From the NCBI GenBank assembly GCA_036245805.1, contig BTRK01000002.1:28017067-28081066 (forward strand): a stretch of DNA of 64,000 nucleotides, given 5' to 3'. A program made the translations under genes and the position numbers. Position 1 is the stretch's first letter, and the number at the start of each line of letters is the position of its first letter. Shown here in pieces: positions 22,737 to 43,500 of the stretch. The notes beneath the pieces were generated by a model. The model saw only the letters and a list, made by a program, of their open reading frames with translations. It was not told the DNA's origin and did no database searches. Source of the stretch: Pristionchus mayeri. Lineage: Eukaryota > Nematoda > Chromadorea > Rhabditida > Neodiplogasteridae.

Positions 22737-25574
22737 CCCTCTTTGTCGACACACTTTTCCGGCTGAATTGGCCCCTCGGGTGGTCGTTGAGCAGGTGACA
22801 GAGCGGACACACTATTACGTAGCTAGTACAGAAGAGAGGAAGTAAGGGGGCAGCAGCTACCGTTTTTGTTGGCCTAAGAGCACTGCGGCCGTGCGAAAAT
22901 CGGCTAAGGGTTCAAATATTAGAGGTTATTTTTGTGACGCCGTCAAAAGTGGCCAAGGAACGTATGAATTGAACAGAGAAGTGCGGTGGGGAAGGGATTG
23001 ACATCAGAGTGATCTTCTTTCAAATGCACAGTTTACGACCTTGGAGGTGGGATGTCTACTTTTAGTGACCGGCCCTTCCCAGAACTTCCGCCTTCCCGCG
23101 CGGGTTTTTGGTCAGGGGGGGTCTTGGTTTAGGGGCAGGCAATGGAGTTGCTGGACCGTACACGAGTGATTCGAGTCAGAGAACGAGTCAGACTCTCACA
23201 TCATTGTTTTGCTTCTTCCTTCCTCTACGGATCTGGAACTGACTACTTACGATTGGTAGCCAACGTTGCGTGAATGCTAAGTGATTCAGACTGAGAAACG
23301 GTGGGCCAAAGGGTAGAGGAAATGGCATTTATCAGCCATTCCACTGCTTCCGCGTCCTCAGATATGCGGGTGAGCGTGAGAAATGTACCTACACCTTGGG
23401 AGAAACATCCAGAGTGTGGGAATAGAAGCAAGGGAAGGATCTTCGCTATTTGTGTTGAGCAAATCTCGGCCCATGCCATTTCCTGATCATTGCAAGGCCG
23501 CTCATTAAAGCAAATTTCACATGGAATTTTATGCAATCATTTCCTTATCTGGAAGTGCAATTTCAGGGATTTGAGAAGATCACCCCATTTAGCACACCAC
23601 ATCAGCATCGCGTTCAAAGTGCGCTCAAAACCACTTATCGAATAATTATCGACGTTGCCAGTGGGCTTAATTGCTTCGTCGACCTACTCATTCGGAGAAA
23701 GTCCGCTAAAGTGATTACAATAGGGGAAGGAATGTCCGCACGGTGATACTTTGCGTGAGGAAGTAGAAGCTGACGCACTATTGATCACATCATTACCGAG
23801 TTCGGCGAGCTCGTTCTTTAAAGTGCCCCATTCTTGCAACATCCAGGGATCTTGATCATTTACCACAACTTTAACCACAATATTTTCTCTCGACACGAGT
23901 ACATGAGTAGAGCCATTTTTAGAAAGGAGGTTATACAAATTTCAGCTTTGTCGATCACAGTTATTTTGATTCTGTGGTTTGGTCTATTCATCTGGAGGTC
24001 GGAAGTTTGTCCTCAAGAAATATTTCAATGTTATGCGACCAAGTCGGATTGGCGATAAAAATGCGTACCCAAAGGCTAAAAATATCGGAATTCCTCGAAC
24101 GTGCTAGGTTCAGATATTCCTAACTATTCACAGCGCTCGTGCTTCCTCCATTTGCTCTCACGATGGAAAGGGGGGGGAAACGGCGCGGGAATCGAATGAT
24201 GACGGGGTCTTCGGAGCGGCGTCATGAGTACGCCGAACGAATGACCTAATAGCCCCCGCTCCAGGGTCGGACAGGGACGTGCGCTTGACCGAACAATTCA
24301 TCCAATGATTTCGAAATTTCGTCTGGACCCTCGATCGCAGGGTCAGTGACCACAGAACAGCCGGCTTTGTCACACCATACTATATCTGTTCTCTGTTTAC
24401 CTTTACTCGATCGTTAAATGAGCAAGTGGCCTTGGACGTCACTTGTTGCGTTCTTCCAATCAAAAATTGTTCGCAGAAGGGAGCTCGACGTCATGGACGC
24501 CCCGTGGTTCCTTCCTGCCAATAGCCCCAAAGTGTTTTGTTCCTGGGACTGGGCGGCCATAGAGGAAATATGAGAAACACCACACGCTTGTGTTAGGCGA
24601 GAAGAATTTGAAAGATTGACACGACGCGCCTTTTGCGTCACACCAATTGAGTCCCCCTCGAAGACAATCCCGAGAACAATGGAGCACGTGACTCAACTCC
24701 AGATAGTGAATGAATGGAAGTTGGCAGTCTAAAATAGCACCTGCGGAAATGTGTTCTGCTGGATCGGGAAGTTATCTACGTGGACCGAATTAATCTTCTG
24801 TTTATTACCGTAGCACATCGCGAACAAGGAACTTTATCGAAAACAAACGAATGGCAAAGTACCTGATGAAATCACTTGTTATGCAATCATGGAAAGGGTA
24901 TAGATAGGGGTACGATTGGATTAGTGGAATGGATCAGTGCTGGAAAACAGTGGTGTCCTTCTTGAAAGCGTGCTCGATCTTGTTGCACTTCAGCTGAAAA
25001 ACAAGGAATTTCCGTGGAATTTACCGAATCATGAACTGTAGATCTTTGCTAGGGAATGGTACTTGAAAAATGAGTTTTCTCAGCAAGCGTTTTCTCTGTT
25101 GCTTCTTAACGCAGCAAGACATTCCGAAAGAGGAGAAGCATTGGTCATGCTCACATCACTCTCCGGTTGTAACTGTTTCCGATTGGCCGGGCTAAATCTT
25201 GACTACACTTGGAACACTCCTTGCGGCTTGTCTAGAAACCAGGAAGTACTTCTTGCTAGGAAACAGGAGTTATTGGGAGAATTATTGTGACTGATATTAC
25301 ACAATGCTTGCGCTGTCCAGGTGGAATACCCGGTAGATCTTTGTAGGCAATACGTATCTGTGACAGTTGTCATACAATTATCACGTCTGCTCCAGAAGCA
25401 GTAGTTCCGGGATGGAAAAGCGACAATTCTAGGGATCGTAAAATGAGGCGGAAATAGTCCGACACGGTCGTGCTTATTACCTCATCAGGACAATTTAGCC
25501 AAAGTGCTAGGGAAGAAAGCTAATCAAGTTGCAATCGTGAAACAGTTTCAAAAAATTTCGTGCCATTAGGCACA

Positions 25575-26835
25575 CTACAGAATACCACAGCTCCACGAGC
25601 AACGAACCTTCTTCTCTGGGTAGGGGAACTGCTTCCAACAGTTGGCAACGGCCACATCACACGCGCAGAGAGCAGACTGGCACGAGGGAGGGTTGATTGC
25701 ATCTATAATTGGTATTTTCATTCACATTCATTTACCATATCACATCATCAAATTAAAACATTCCTGTACATGAGGAGATGTTAGGGTCTAAATCTTAGAC
25801 CCGGGATCTAAACGGATGTATTTTGAAAAACCTTTTGCGCCTTCGGGTATGGACAACATTTAGCTTTCTATATTTCAATTTCCCCTCTCACCCTCAATGA
25901 ATGGACAAAATGTTATATTTATGGTCTCGTCGCTCCCTGGGCATAGAAAAATTATTATTGTTATTATTATACAAGCAATTCACCAGTGCAGACGGCAGTC
26001 TTGTTGTCTTTGATGCAGTCCCAGTTGTACGGGTCGACGTACTCGATGGCGGTGTCGAAACAGAGCTTGGAGTCAACCGCAGCGTCGTAGCACTTGTCGT
26101 GCTTCATGCAGCAGCTGCAATAAGGGGAGACTGCAGTAGCAAATTATTTTCAGAGATTGCAGGAACGAGAAGAGGAACTAATTGCTGCTACTGGAAAAAT
26201 ATGGGGGAAAACAACTAGATCAAAATATGCCACATGCATGAAATCATTATCATGTGATGCAGTAATTTCAGCTGAAAGAATTATGCGATTGATCGAAAGT
26301 TCTAAATAACATCCTCTTGTTCCACAGACACTACAGTAGTCGAGCTTACTCGTCGATGCCGTCGACTGGAGTGCCCGAGCCACCCGGTCCGCACCTGCAA
26401 TTGTTTATTTTATTTTTAAAATCATTTTGTTACAAAAAAACCATCTCAATTAATTGAAACTGAGGAAAACCAATCTGTGAAACATAACAAGCTTCATAGA
26501 TTTTGAAAACGTGGACAAAAATTTGGAAGCCGGGAAATTGCTGGTATTATCTTTGACCCTCCGCCCCCCCCTCACCAGCATCCGTAGTCGTTGTAGTGGA
26601 TGGCGGAGTAGCCGAGGACGCACTCCGTCACTCGCTCCAGATTCCAGAGAGATCGCAACTGAAAGTGGTATTCAAATTGGTTTACTTTTTAAATTATTAA
26701 ACTTTATACGTTGCAAAAACTGCTTTGCATGATTGGGCGAAATATCTCTCGACTCACATTCTTTGGTTTCTCAGTACTCGGTGCTCCAATAGAAATGGCA
26801 GTGACGACAGAGATGATGACGATGGATGATTTCAT
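25575..26835 (-). CDS. Secreted phospholipase A2
   Basis: Exons in transcript order are 26835-26758, 26658-26576, 26394-26350, 26114-25984 and 25702-25575, all in phase, giving 154 residues. Residues 1-18 or so form a signal peptide (MKSSIVIISVVTAISIGA). The calcium-binding loop reads DYGCWCGPGGSGTPVD (about 50-65). The catalytic His-Asp pair lies in CCMKHDKCYD (His74, Asp75), and the supporting Asp is Asp128 in ALCACDVAVANC. These define the secreted 14-kDa phospholipase A2 family, which hydrolyses the sn-2 ester of phospholipids with calcium. The numerous cysteines fit a disulphide-rich extracellular enzyme. The last exon is read through to a stop at 25575-25577, ending PYPEKKVRCSWSCGIL. 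An alternative donor at AAG/GTTCGT near 25608 cannot be excluded. Confidence 0.9.
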
Positions 26836-27957
26836 CTCGTGAGTCCTCAATTACGAATTTAGTTAATGAATTATGAGCCGAGGCGTGGGAGTCGAAAGTC
26901 GCGAGTGAATTGATTCAATCCTCTCGAATCCGGAAGTTTTTCGCATTCGTAACTCTGACGCATCATAAACAGTAACAGAAGAGTGAGAAAAAGCGAAGAA
27001 CCGCAAAGAGGAAGGCCAGGGGGATCTGTCAGGTTATCTCGAAGGAGCGCTTTTGTAGGCATCCTACGGCTAGGATAGCGCGACTGTATCAGGCACATTG
27101 ATAAGATATCAGAGTGACCTGACACGTGGGCGGAATGGGTCAGTGGAGTGATAGGGAACATGTCGGGCTCACTCTTGAATATTAGAGTGACACTTCCGGC
27201 TCATCCCTGACTACCTCAGCTTATCATATTTCACAATAAACGTCGATCGAAGCAAGTGAAAAATAGATCTAGGAGGGCGGAAGAGATGCTTATGACTCAA
27301 CTAAAAGAGTGGGAGAGGGATCAGGCATTCAGAGAGGAGCGAGAGGAGATAAATGACCGGTGCCTCTCACTTAGTGAAGTGAGAACAGACGGGGATGAGA
27401 AGTAATCGAGAAGAGAGAGACCCTCTCCAATCCTCTTTCTCTCTCGCCTGAGTGAGATCAGTTGTTCAGACTCCACTCGCTCTTTGAAGATTTCTTGCTT
27501 TGATCTATGGGCGATTGAGAAATCAATAGAGCAGGAGAGAAGGGTGACTGAGATCCATGTGACTAGATCCATGTGGTAGCGTGATTTCGTAGATCGAGAG
27601 AGAGAGAGAACGCAGGGGGAGTGGGGTAGAAAGGACCCGCGGTAGTGATGGCATCATCCTCTCCAGTAGACAAGACATCACAACAATTTCGTTTAAGAGA
27701 GAGAGACGCGAGATTTTTTCGTGTGAACACAGAAGAACGGCCAGAGGGAAAGTGTGATGAAAGTACCTGTGCACTTGCCAGGGAAGTGGCGTCACTGGGA
27801 ATCTCGTCGACCTTTCCACAGGCTACCATTGGAACAATGCAACGTTATTAAAATGTCATGTAATATGATTGCATAGTGATGACGCTATCGTTAGAAATTA
27901 TTAACTTTATTAAAATTTCAAAAATGAATGATTGCATAGTGATGACGTAATCATAGT
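26836..27957. other. Intergenic, purine-rich
   Basis: This is the upstream flank of the phospholipase gene and the downstream flank of the DHCR24 gene. It contains several GAGAGAG-type tracts (27340-27420, 27590-27620) and an approximate direct repeat, ATGATTGCATAGTGATGACG, near 27870 and 27930. No exon recognised. Confidence 0.5.
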
Positions 27958-36620
<8,663 letters not shown>

Positions 36621-37050
36621 CGATGCGAAGTAGGAATGAGTGCTGAAACCTGCGATCTATCTCTCTCGGACCCCTCCTTATCTCGCCCCACAACTCTCTG
36701 GCGTCTCGACGTTTTGGCCCGTTGCCAGTTACTCCCTAGCTGACTCTACTTCTCTGTCGCTCTCCCCTATTCGTGCACTCTCTAGTGCGCGAGGTCCTTA
36801 TTGCGATTGAACTTCGTCCCTGGTATCTCGAAATTCGAAGAGATGTTTCACTTCGAAGTCGTTTTGCTGGTAGTAATGAAGCGACTCGAAATGGAGGATG
36901 ACTCTTTTTGTGGGTTGAAAAATCAATTTACTGAAGATTTTTTTTCTGAGCATGGATTAATCAGTCAATTGCTTGTCTACAATGAAAATGCACTCGACAC
37001 AGCAAGAAAATTATGCATTAATTAAATGGGTTTGTAACTTGGAAAGATTA

Positions 37051-37354
37051 CAAGGAAAGGCCGCGAGGGTAAGGTGGAGTTTTTGGATTAGATATAGCGG
37101 GGTCGAAAGAGGGTCAAACTATATGACCGTTTTCCATATCTGCTGAGGGCCTCTGTGGAGGGCTGGGTGGTAGTAGAATTTCGGAACATGGCCTGAGAAA
37201 TTAACAGTTTTACACCTCTCCCCAATATGAGTCCAGACATCCACAAATGTCCTCAGCAGATATGGGAAACGTAGAAGTTCTTAGAATTTGATCCTCTTTC
37301 GATCCCGCTATGTCTCATCCAACAACTGCACCTTACCCTAGCGGCCTTTCCTTG
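37051..37354. repeat. 0.3-kb MITE with long terminal inverted repeats
   Basis: CAAGGAAAGGCCGCGAGGGT at the left pairs with ACCCTAGCGGCCTTTCCTTG at the right. Complementarity continues inwards for about 60 bases (TAGCGGGGTCGAAAGAGG / CCTCTTTCGATCCCGCTA) and again nearer the centre (CATATCTGCTGAGG / CCTCAGCAGATATG). Non-coding; only one copy in this window. Confidence 0.7.
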
Positions 37355-40300
37355 TTAGTGGGTTCCCGTGCACGGGAAATACCAAGCTCGTGATAATTCC
37401 GAGAATTTTTTTATCAGCCACAAGCTCCTTCTCAGATTCACGTATTTCGCATGTGCGCATCTTTGCTTCACCACCCTCTTCACTCTACTCACTCCCTCAC
37501 CAGTCGTCGAAACGAAAGAGCAAGGAAATGGACAAGGTCCAGAGATCGCTCTCGCGAGATCTTTGCCACTTCTACCCTGAATTCCCCCTTTTAGTCTCCA
37601 GGATGCGTAGCCACGCACGTTTTTCACGAGATAAAAAAGCGCTAGCTTGGCAACTTCCCTGTTTACGGGCAGAGAACACGCGTATGATCGGGCACGATAT
37701 GATTTCATACGAGTAAGCCCTTTACCTTCTTCCTCGTGCGAAGTTCTGGCGTTTTCCTCTAGTTTGACCAGGTTCGGATGACTTCAAGCGAGTAAGCATT
37801 TAACCTACCTTGCTTCTTCGCCTTGTGTTTGTATCTAGTCTTGTTCTGATTGTTGCTCTATGTAGGTTGGCCAGGTGTGGACTGGGGTTGGCCCAAAGCG
37901 AACTTCATTGTGTCTGCGTTATTTCTGGCGTTTTCTCCTTTCTCGACTCTTCGAATCCGCTCGTTCACTCGATCCCTCACGAACTTCTTCTCAGTTTGCA
38001 CTATCAGAGTGCTTCGCTCTTTGAGCGTGTCATTTCTGATCCCTGCGAGTGCTAACTACGCTCTTGGAGAGCTACCAATCATTCATCCATAGTACGTATT
38101 GCACACGTCAGGCACTATGATCGTGCAGGACGGTAACTTTGATAGGGTAGAGATTGATATCTTCGGTCACAAGGTATTGTTCGTATTCTTCTTTGGATTC
38201 TTTCATACAAGTTCTCCAGAATTACATTCTAGTCAGACCATTTTGTAGTCAAGGGAACGCGAGGAACGCGAGAGTTGCGAAAGGAAACGAAGCTTTGCCG
38301 ACGCACAGTTCTCAGCTAATCCTTCTTCTCTTTCACAGTCATTTAGCTGCCTAATGAGCGGGTTCCAAGCCATTTTTCCTCTCCTGGGATCTAGTTGGTC
38401 ATGGAAATGGTCGGTTTGGTCGAACGACGAGGCGTTCTCATTGCCCTTCTTGCTTGCGTCGACTGTGGGTGGTATATTCATTTCGAATTATGCAAATTGG
38501 GGAAGGGAGGCGTGGTGCTCAACTCATCGGACGGGCGCTTCCTGGCTAAGGAAGGATCACACTATCAGTTGAAGGCATATTGGTGGACTGTTCCTTTTCC
38601 TATGGTCGGATAATTGCATTGAAGCTTTCCAATTTTATTTCATCATTTTAATAACATTTAAATTCTACTTTTTTTTGTTTTTTAAAGGACAAACTCGGCT
38701 TCTCATCGATTGACTTCTCACTCGCTAAATTTTCGCCAAATCTTGAAACATATTAATGAGTTGTTTCAATCACCGAACTCCTTTCAGAACAGGCAGACGA
38801 TTAGTAGTGTTACGCTTTGCAACTATATCTTTTAATGCAGCAAGAAGTTTAGTGAACCCAGCGGGATCTCTCCATCACTAGAAAAGTATCTTGCATATCA
38901 GCGGAAAGATTGGTCCACGCTTCATTGTGTCTGGAAAGTCATCAGCCCTCTGGGGTGCCTCCTCCTCCTCCTCCATCCCCTCTTTATTTGCACTCCTTTT
39001 TCGCAGTGGCTCTTTCACGTAAGTGTGAGGCGGTCTCTCTGTATAACTTTCTCCCCATTCTCTCCTCCTCAATCAGACGCCTCTTCGACCCCCTGAGGGG
39101 CTACTTCCTTTGTTCTCCCCTCTCTGGTCGACGAGAGAGTGTGGGAAAGTGAGAGAGTGCCAGAGTACAGATTGCTCCTAGGAAGCGGAGAGAAAGGGTC
39201 ACTCTCACCACACAGGTGCGAGATGCTTTTTGTGATCGCCCTAAAGTGTTAGAATAATGGAGGGGCGGTTCCTGTGGTACAAGGTGAGAAGGGAAGGGAA
39301 AGTTCCCTCCGGATCAGCCAGGGCTTCCCTCGTAATTGCCTTCTTTGTGTACAATGATAGTTGCTGGAAAGGACCAAACCGCTCCAGCTATCTTGCATGG
39401 TATGGGTCTAGACTTTCTTAGCCTCATGAGAGCGACATCATTCTGCTCCGTAAGTGGCGTGAGCATTCATCATTTCGAAATCATCAGATATTTTCTCGTT
39501 TCCGGTAGGAATCGTCCTTACAGTCGCGCGACTCCGCAGTTAACGTTATTTTCCTAGAAATACGGCAATTTGACTTCTCGTCATTCGGCGATTTGAATTC
39601 TCATCGCGTGTCAATCGGGTAGTCCGAGTCCCCAGTCCTCTTCATTATTCGAGAGTCGGCTGATTTCACCCTCGCACCCTCGCTCGAATGCGAAATGAAG
39701 CCAAAGAGCGTGTGACTGGTGCTGCAGGGACTCTGATGAATCCCACTCGGAAATTATGCAGCGCATGGCTAATGACCTCGTGCGAGAATCCCCGCCCTAG
39801 CTGCTCATAGAGCACGCCTAGCAGAGTTCAACACACGACGGATGCACAATTCTTCGTTCTTCAAAGACCTCTGGTAGATCAAAGCCTGGGGATGTGCGGA
39901 AATCGCTTGTTATTAGGTACTTACTACTTAGTCCCCTACTACTTCCCCCATCCCTCACTCTTCCCCCCATACATCCGGATTACGAGCGACTTACATCACC
40001 GTGTTTTCGCTCTCCCAGGCACGCATCCCTGGCTAGAGATTCGACGTAGGCTATGATGGTTTCGAACAGTCATTCGAAGGCAATTGAATTGCTCATAATT
40101 TGTGTAATAGACGAGTCATTTATCTGGAGATGGAAGATTATTCGCATGAAAGGTCAATTATTAATGTTTCAATTTCGTTATCTAATCTCCAATCCTATGC
40201 ATTCCAACCACTGCATCTTCTGCAAATTTCTGATATAATCTAACACGATTTCTTGCCGCTCAATCTCTCGAATCAAGCCCCCGCTGGGTTTACCGTCTTC

Positions 40301-40485
40301 TCATATCCAGACATTGTGTGTGCCCTCTTGTTCGCGTCCCTCGTAAACTTTAGAGCCCTTAGGTATACAATGTCTCCCAGCCCCCCACTTTATACTGCCG
40401 TTCGCCGTTCTTTTCGTTCTTTGCGCGGCCAATGAACAATACGCGCGCCTATCTCTTCATTCCCCGATCGATTCTCGCTCTTGTT

Positions 40486-40527
40486 ACCGTACCCTACCGT
40501 ACTCTACAGTAACCCTACCGTACTCAG
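40486..40527 (+). promoter_or_regulatory. TACCGTA heptamer cluster before the neprilysin start
   Basis: Three TACCGTA copies and one TACAGTA lie within about 40 bases, ending in TACTCAG directly before GATGG of the start codon. TACTCAG also looks like a trans-splice acceptor. TACCGTA is scattered through introns and flanks of all genes here, so a regulatory role is only a guess. Confidence 0.35.
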
Positions 40528-40528
40528 G

Positions 40529-43500
40529 ATGGTGTCTCCTCCTCCTCTGCTTGCTGCACTGGTCGTGCTGCAGCTGTCGTCCGTTCTTGCTGCACCTCCC
40601 TCGGTCGCAGTGTCGGATGGATTCAAGGAGGCAGCCGCACTGTTGAAGAAAGCCGTCAACCTCTCGGTGAGACTCAGAGTTCAAAGATCACAGTTTTACC
40701 TCTTTTGTCTTCTCTCGAATGAGTCAGTTACTTATGGAAAGTACCGCGATGATTCGCCCGGATTGTTCCAAAACAGAGAGAGCTGACTCACAATTAGAGT
40801 TCGAGAAACGACATCACGGTCTCTTAGTTTCCCTCGCTATCTCACCACTCGACCGGTTGGGAGAAATGAAGGGATGATTAAACAATTGCGAACTATACTC
40901 ACAATCATCAATGAAAGAATGCGAACATGGATGATAAACGTAAACTTTGATCTCTCAGGCGGATCCTTGCACGGACTTCTACAGCTACGCTTGCGGCAAT
41001 TGGATTGCGTCTCATGAAATTCCCTCGGACAGGTTGGTCTTTGATCTTCTCATCCTTTCATAGTTGCACATTCTTTCCTGCGTACTCGATGTTATTGTGG
41101 GGCATTAAATTCTGAATTTTGTTGTCTTTGCTTGGGCAATTGCGGTATCCTCATCTTTATCAACTGCAGAGTGAGCGTTTCTCGCTTCGTTCTCCTCAGG
41201 CAGAAGGTCACCAATGAGATGAAGGGTGAGGATTGCGAGAGCACCTGTCGGGCTCTTTTTCTCTTTGTTTACTGTCTAGTTACTTCGCCAATGGGACGGG
41301 TTGTCAAGAGAAGCGAATAGAATTGGACACATTTCACCTTCAGAAGTGCTCGAGGCTGCTTCGGACTCGAAGTCAACTGCCAAGAGGAAAGTCAAGCAGA
41401 TCTACCGGTATGTGCGATGTAATATTCTCAGTATGACGAGATTTCTCCTCGTCATTCATTACATTAAATCGTTCCATCATTAGTAATTCCCTGCTAATCC
41501 AATTCCATCACAGCACTTGCTTGGATGAAGAAGCGATCGAGAAGGCCAAGAGCCAGGATATGATCAAGGCCATCAAGGTTGATCTCTGATCTTTGTAGTC
41601 TGTAGTTTGATCTTTGATCTCTCAGGCGGTCGGCAGTTGGCCAATGATCGAGGGAACGACGGCCAAGTTCAACCCGCGCGAGTTCGATCTGACCAATCTG
41701 CTGGTGGAGGTTAGAACATTTAACAATACTTTTTTTGTTGAAAATATACCCAAATTCCAGAATTGTTTGCGAATGTGATTGTAGAATAAGCCAATGTGAA
41801 AAGTGCTGCACAACAGTTTGCCACTAACCTACAGTCCTATTGGTTGGCATTTGCGACTAATTCCACTTCTCCTCTTAGTAGCTCGCCGCGTGCCCAACTA
41901 TTGGGGTGTTCCAAAAGTTCCTGGAATTTATTTCTGAATTTATTTCCTCTTGAATCATGTGTCAATGAAATTAATCATTCCTCATATCTACCTGAAATAT
42001 ATTTTGCGAAGGCTATTTCTTTAAATGATTACCTAGTGATGATGAAATAGTAGCAAATGTGCATTTTTTGGCCCATATTTGAAAAATTTATAACGTCGTT
42101 TTCTTTGAAGTTTCGAAACTCTGGTTTATTGTGAATTAGAGGTACCAATAGACCTTTCAATTGAACATTTAAAATTGCATATTTCTCTAACGACCGCCGA
42201 AAAACATCAAAACATTTCACTTTAATCTTGCCGAAGGAAGGACATTTTCGGAATTTTTCAAATTTTATGGCTGTTTGCTTATTAATCGCGTTAAATTTGC
42301 AATGCAAATTCGTTATAAATTATTTATTGTCGTTTGGAACCTTTGTTGGTATCAAAATCGATGAAAATTTTAAAATCACGTTGAAAATGTCGAGTCTTGT
42401 AATACAGTACGTGCTAATCGCCTTGGTCATGTGCGCGGCGGAGCGCGGCTTGCGCGGATTGATTTTGCGTAAAGAATATTGCTTTTCACGATTCGAACCT
42501 ATTATTTTCGAATTCTCCGTAAAATTTCGCATCGGAAGGACTATTCATTCATATTTTTAGAAAAAGAAATCAATATTTTGAATTCTGTAATGCTGCAACC
42601 TACCGTAATCCCAGTTTGCGATACTGTCGCTATCGTAAAGTGAGATTACGGTAGGGTGCAGAAATTCCGCATTCAAAATATTGATTTATAAATATAAATA
42701 TATCTTTAAAAATATGAATGAATACTCCTTTCGATGGGAAATTTTACGGAGAATTCGAAAGTAATAGGTTCGAATCGTGAAAAATAATATTCATACCGCA
42801 AAATCAATCCGCGTAAGCCGCACGCCGCCGCGCAGCGCGGCGCACGCACATGGTCAAGGCGATTAGCACGTACTGTAAATGTACAACGCTATTCAGAGGG
42901 CCAGGACAGTGTCCAGTAAGCTAGTTGACAACTACCAAGTAACTAGGCATTATCACATGAGTTCAGTCTCTTCATAGGAAAGAATTTGAAGTTTGGTCAT
43001 TTTTGAGACACAACTTCGGAATCGCACTATTCTTGTGAGTCTTGAAATTGCTTATCTATGAGGCCGGTTGCCTAAGAATCGGACAAAGCAGTGCAGGGTC
43101 TGGCACGTCAAATTTTCGAAAATTTGGGAAAATAGGTTCTCGAGGGTGCTGATCACGATGGGCAACTTCATTTTGCACCATCTCGATCAGTTTAACCGGG
43201 CTGCATGTAGGCACTACCTACTTTTCCGGTCATATCTCTGGAGCTGATTGTCGAAATGACTTCAAATTTGTGCAGGAGGTAGATAATTACACTATGACTA
43301 CGATGCTTACGAACTAGAGAGGTTCTTAATATTTTAAGATGGTGATTTTTTGGTTTTCGAATATGAAGTTCGGGGAACAAAGCGAACTATACTGGAATGT
43401 GCAGCTTAACCTGGGGATCATTTTTCGTACCCTATGTACGGTATTATAACTAGCTTTGATTGAGCTACAAATTTTTTTCGATGCATTTCTACGCTCTGCG

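Larger units (their letters stand above)
20390..25574. other. Intergenic region, PAN gene to phospholipase A2
   Basis: No gene is supported apart from the small frame at 22539-22736. The stretch holds one TTATTGGAAAATTT MITE (21561-21690), a GAGAGAG run near 22430, and AT/GC-mixed sequence with short unrelated open frames on both strands. Confidence 0.45.
36621..40528. other. Divergent intergenic region, DHCR24 to neprilysin
   Basis: The two flanking genes point away from each other, so this 3.9-kb stretch should hold both promoters. It contains a MITE at 37051-37354 and a TACCGTA cluster immediately before the neprilysin start. A 69-codon frame near 38401-38613 (MEMVGLVERRGVLIALLACV at its start) has a signal-peptide-like beginning but no recognised homology or exon partners, so I do not call it. 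Confidence 0.5.

Noticed and set aside
23243..23536. 97-codon minus-strand frame with plausible composition
   Set aside because: No homology or in-phase neighbouring exons found; left uncalled.
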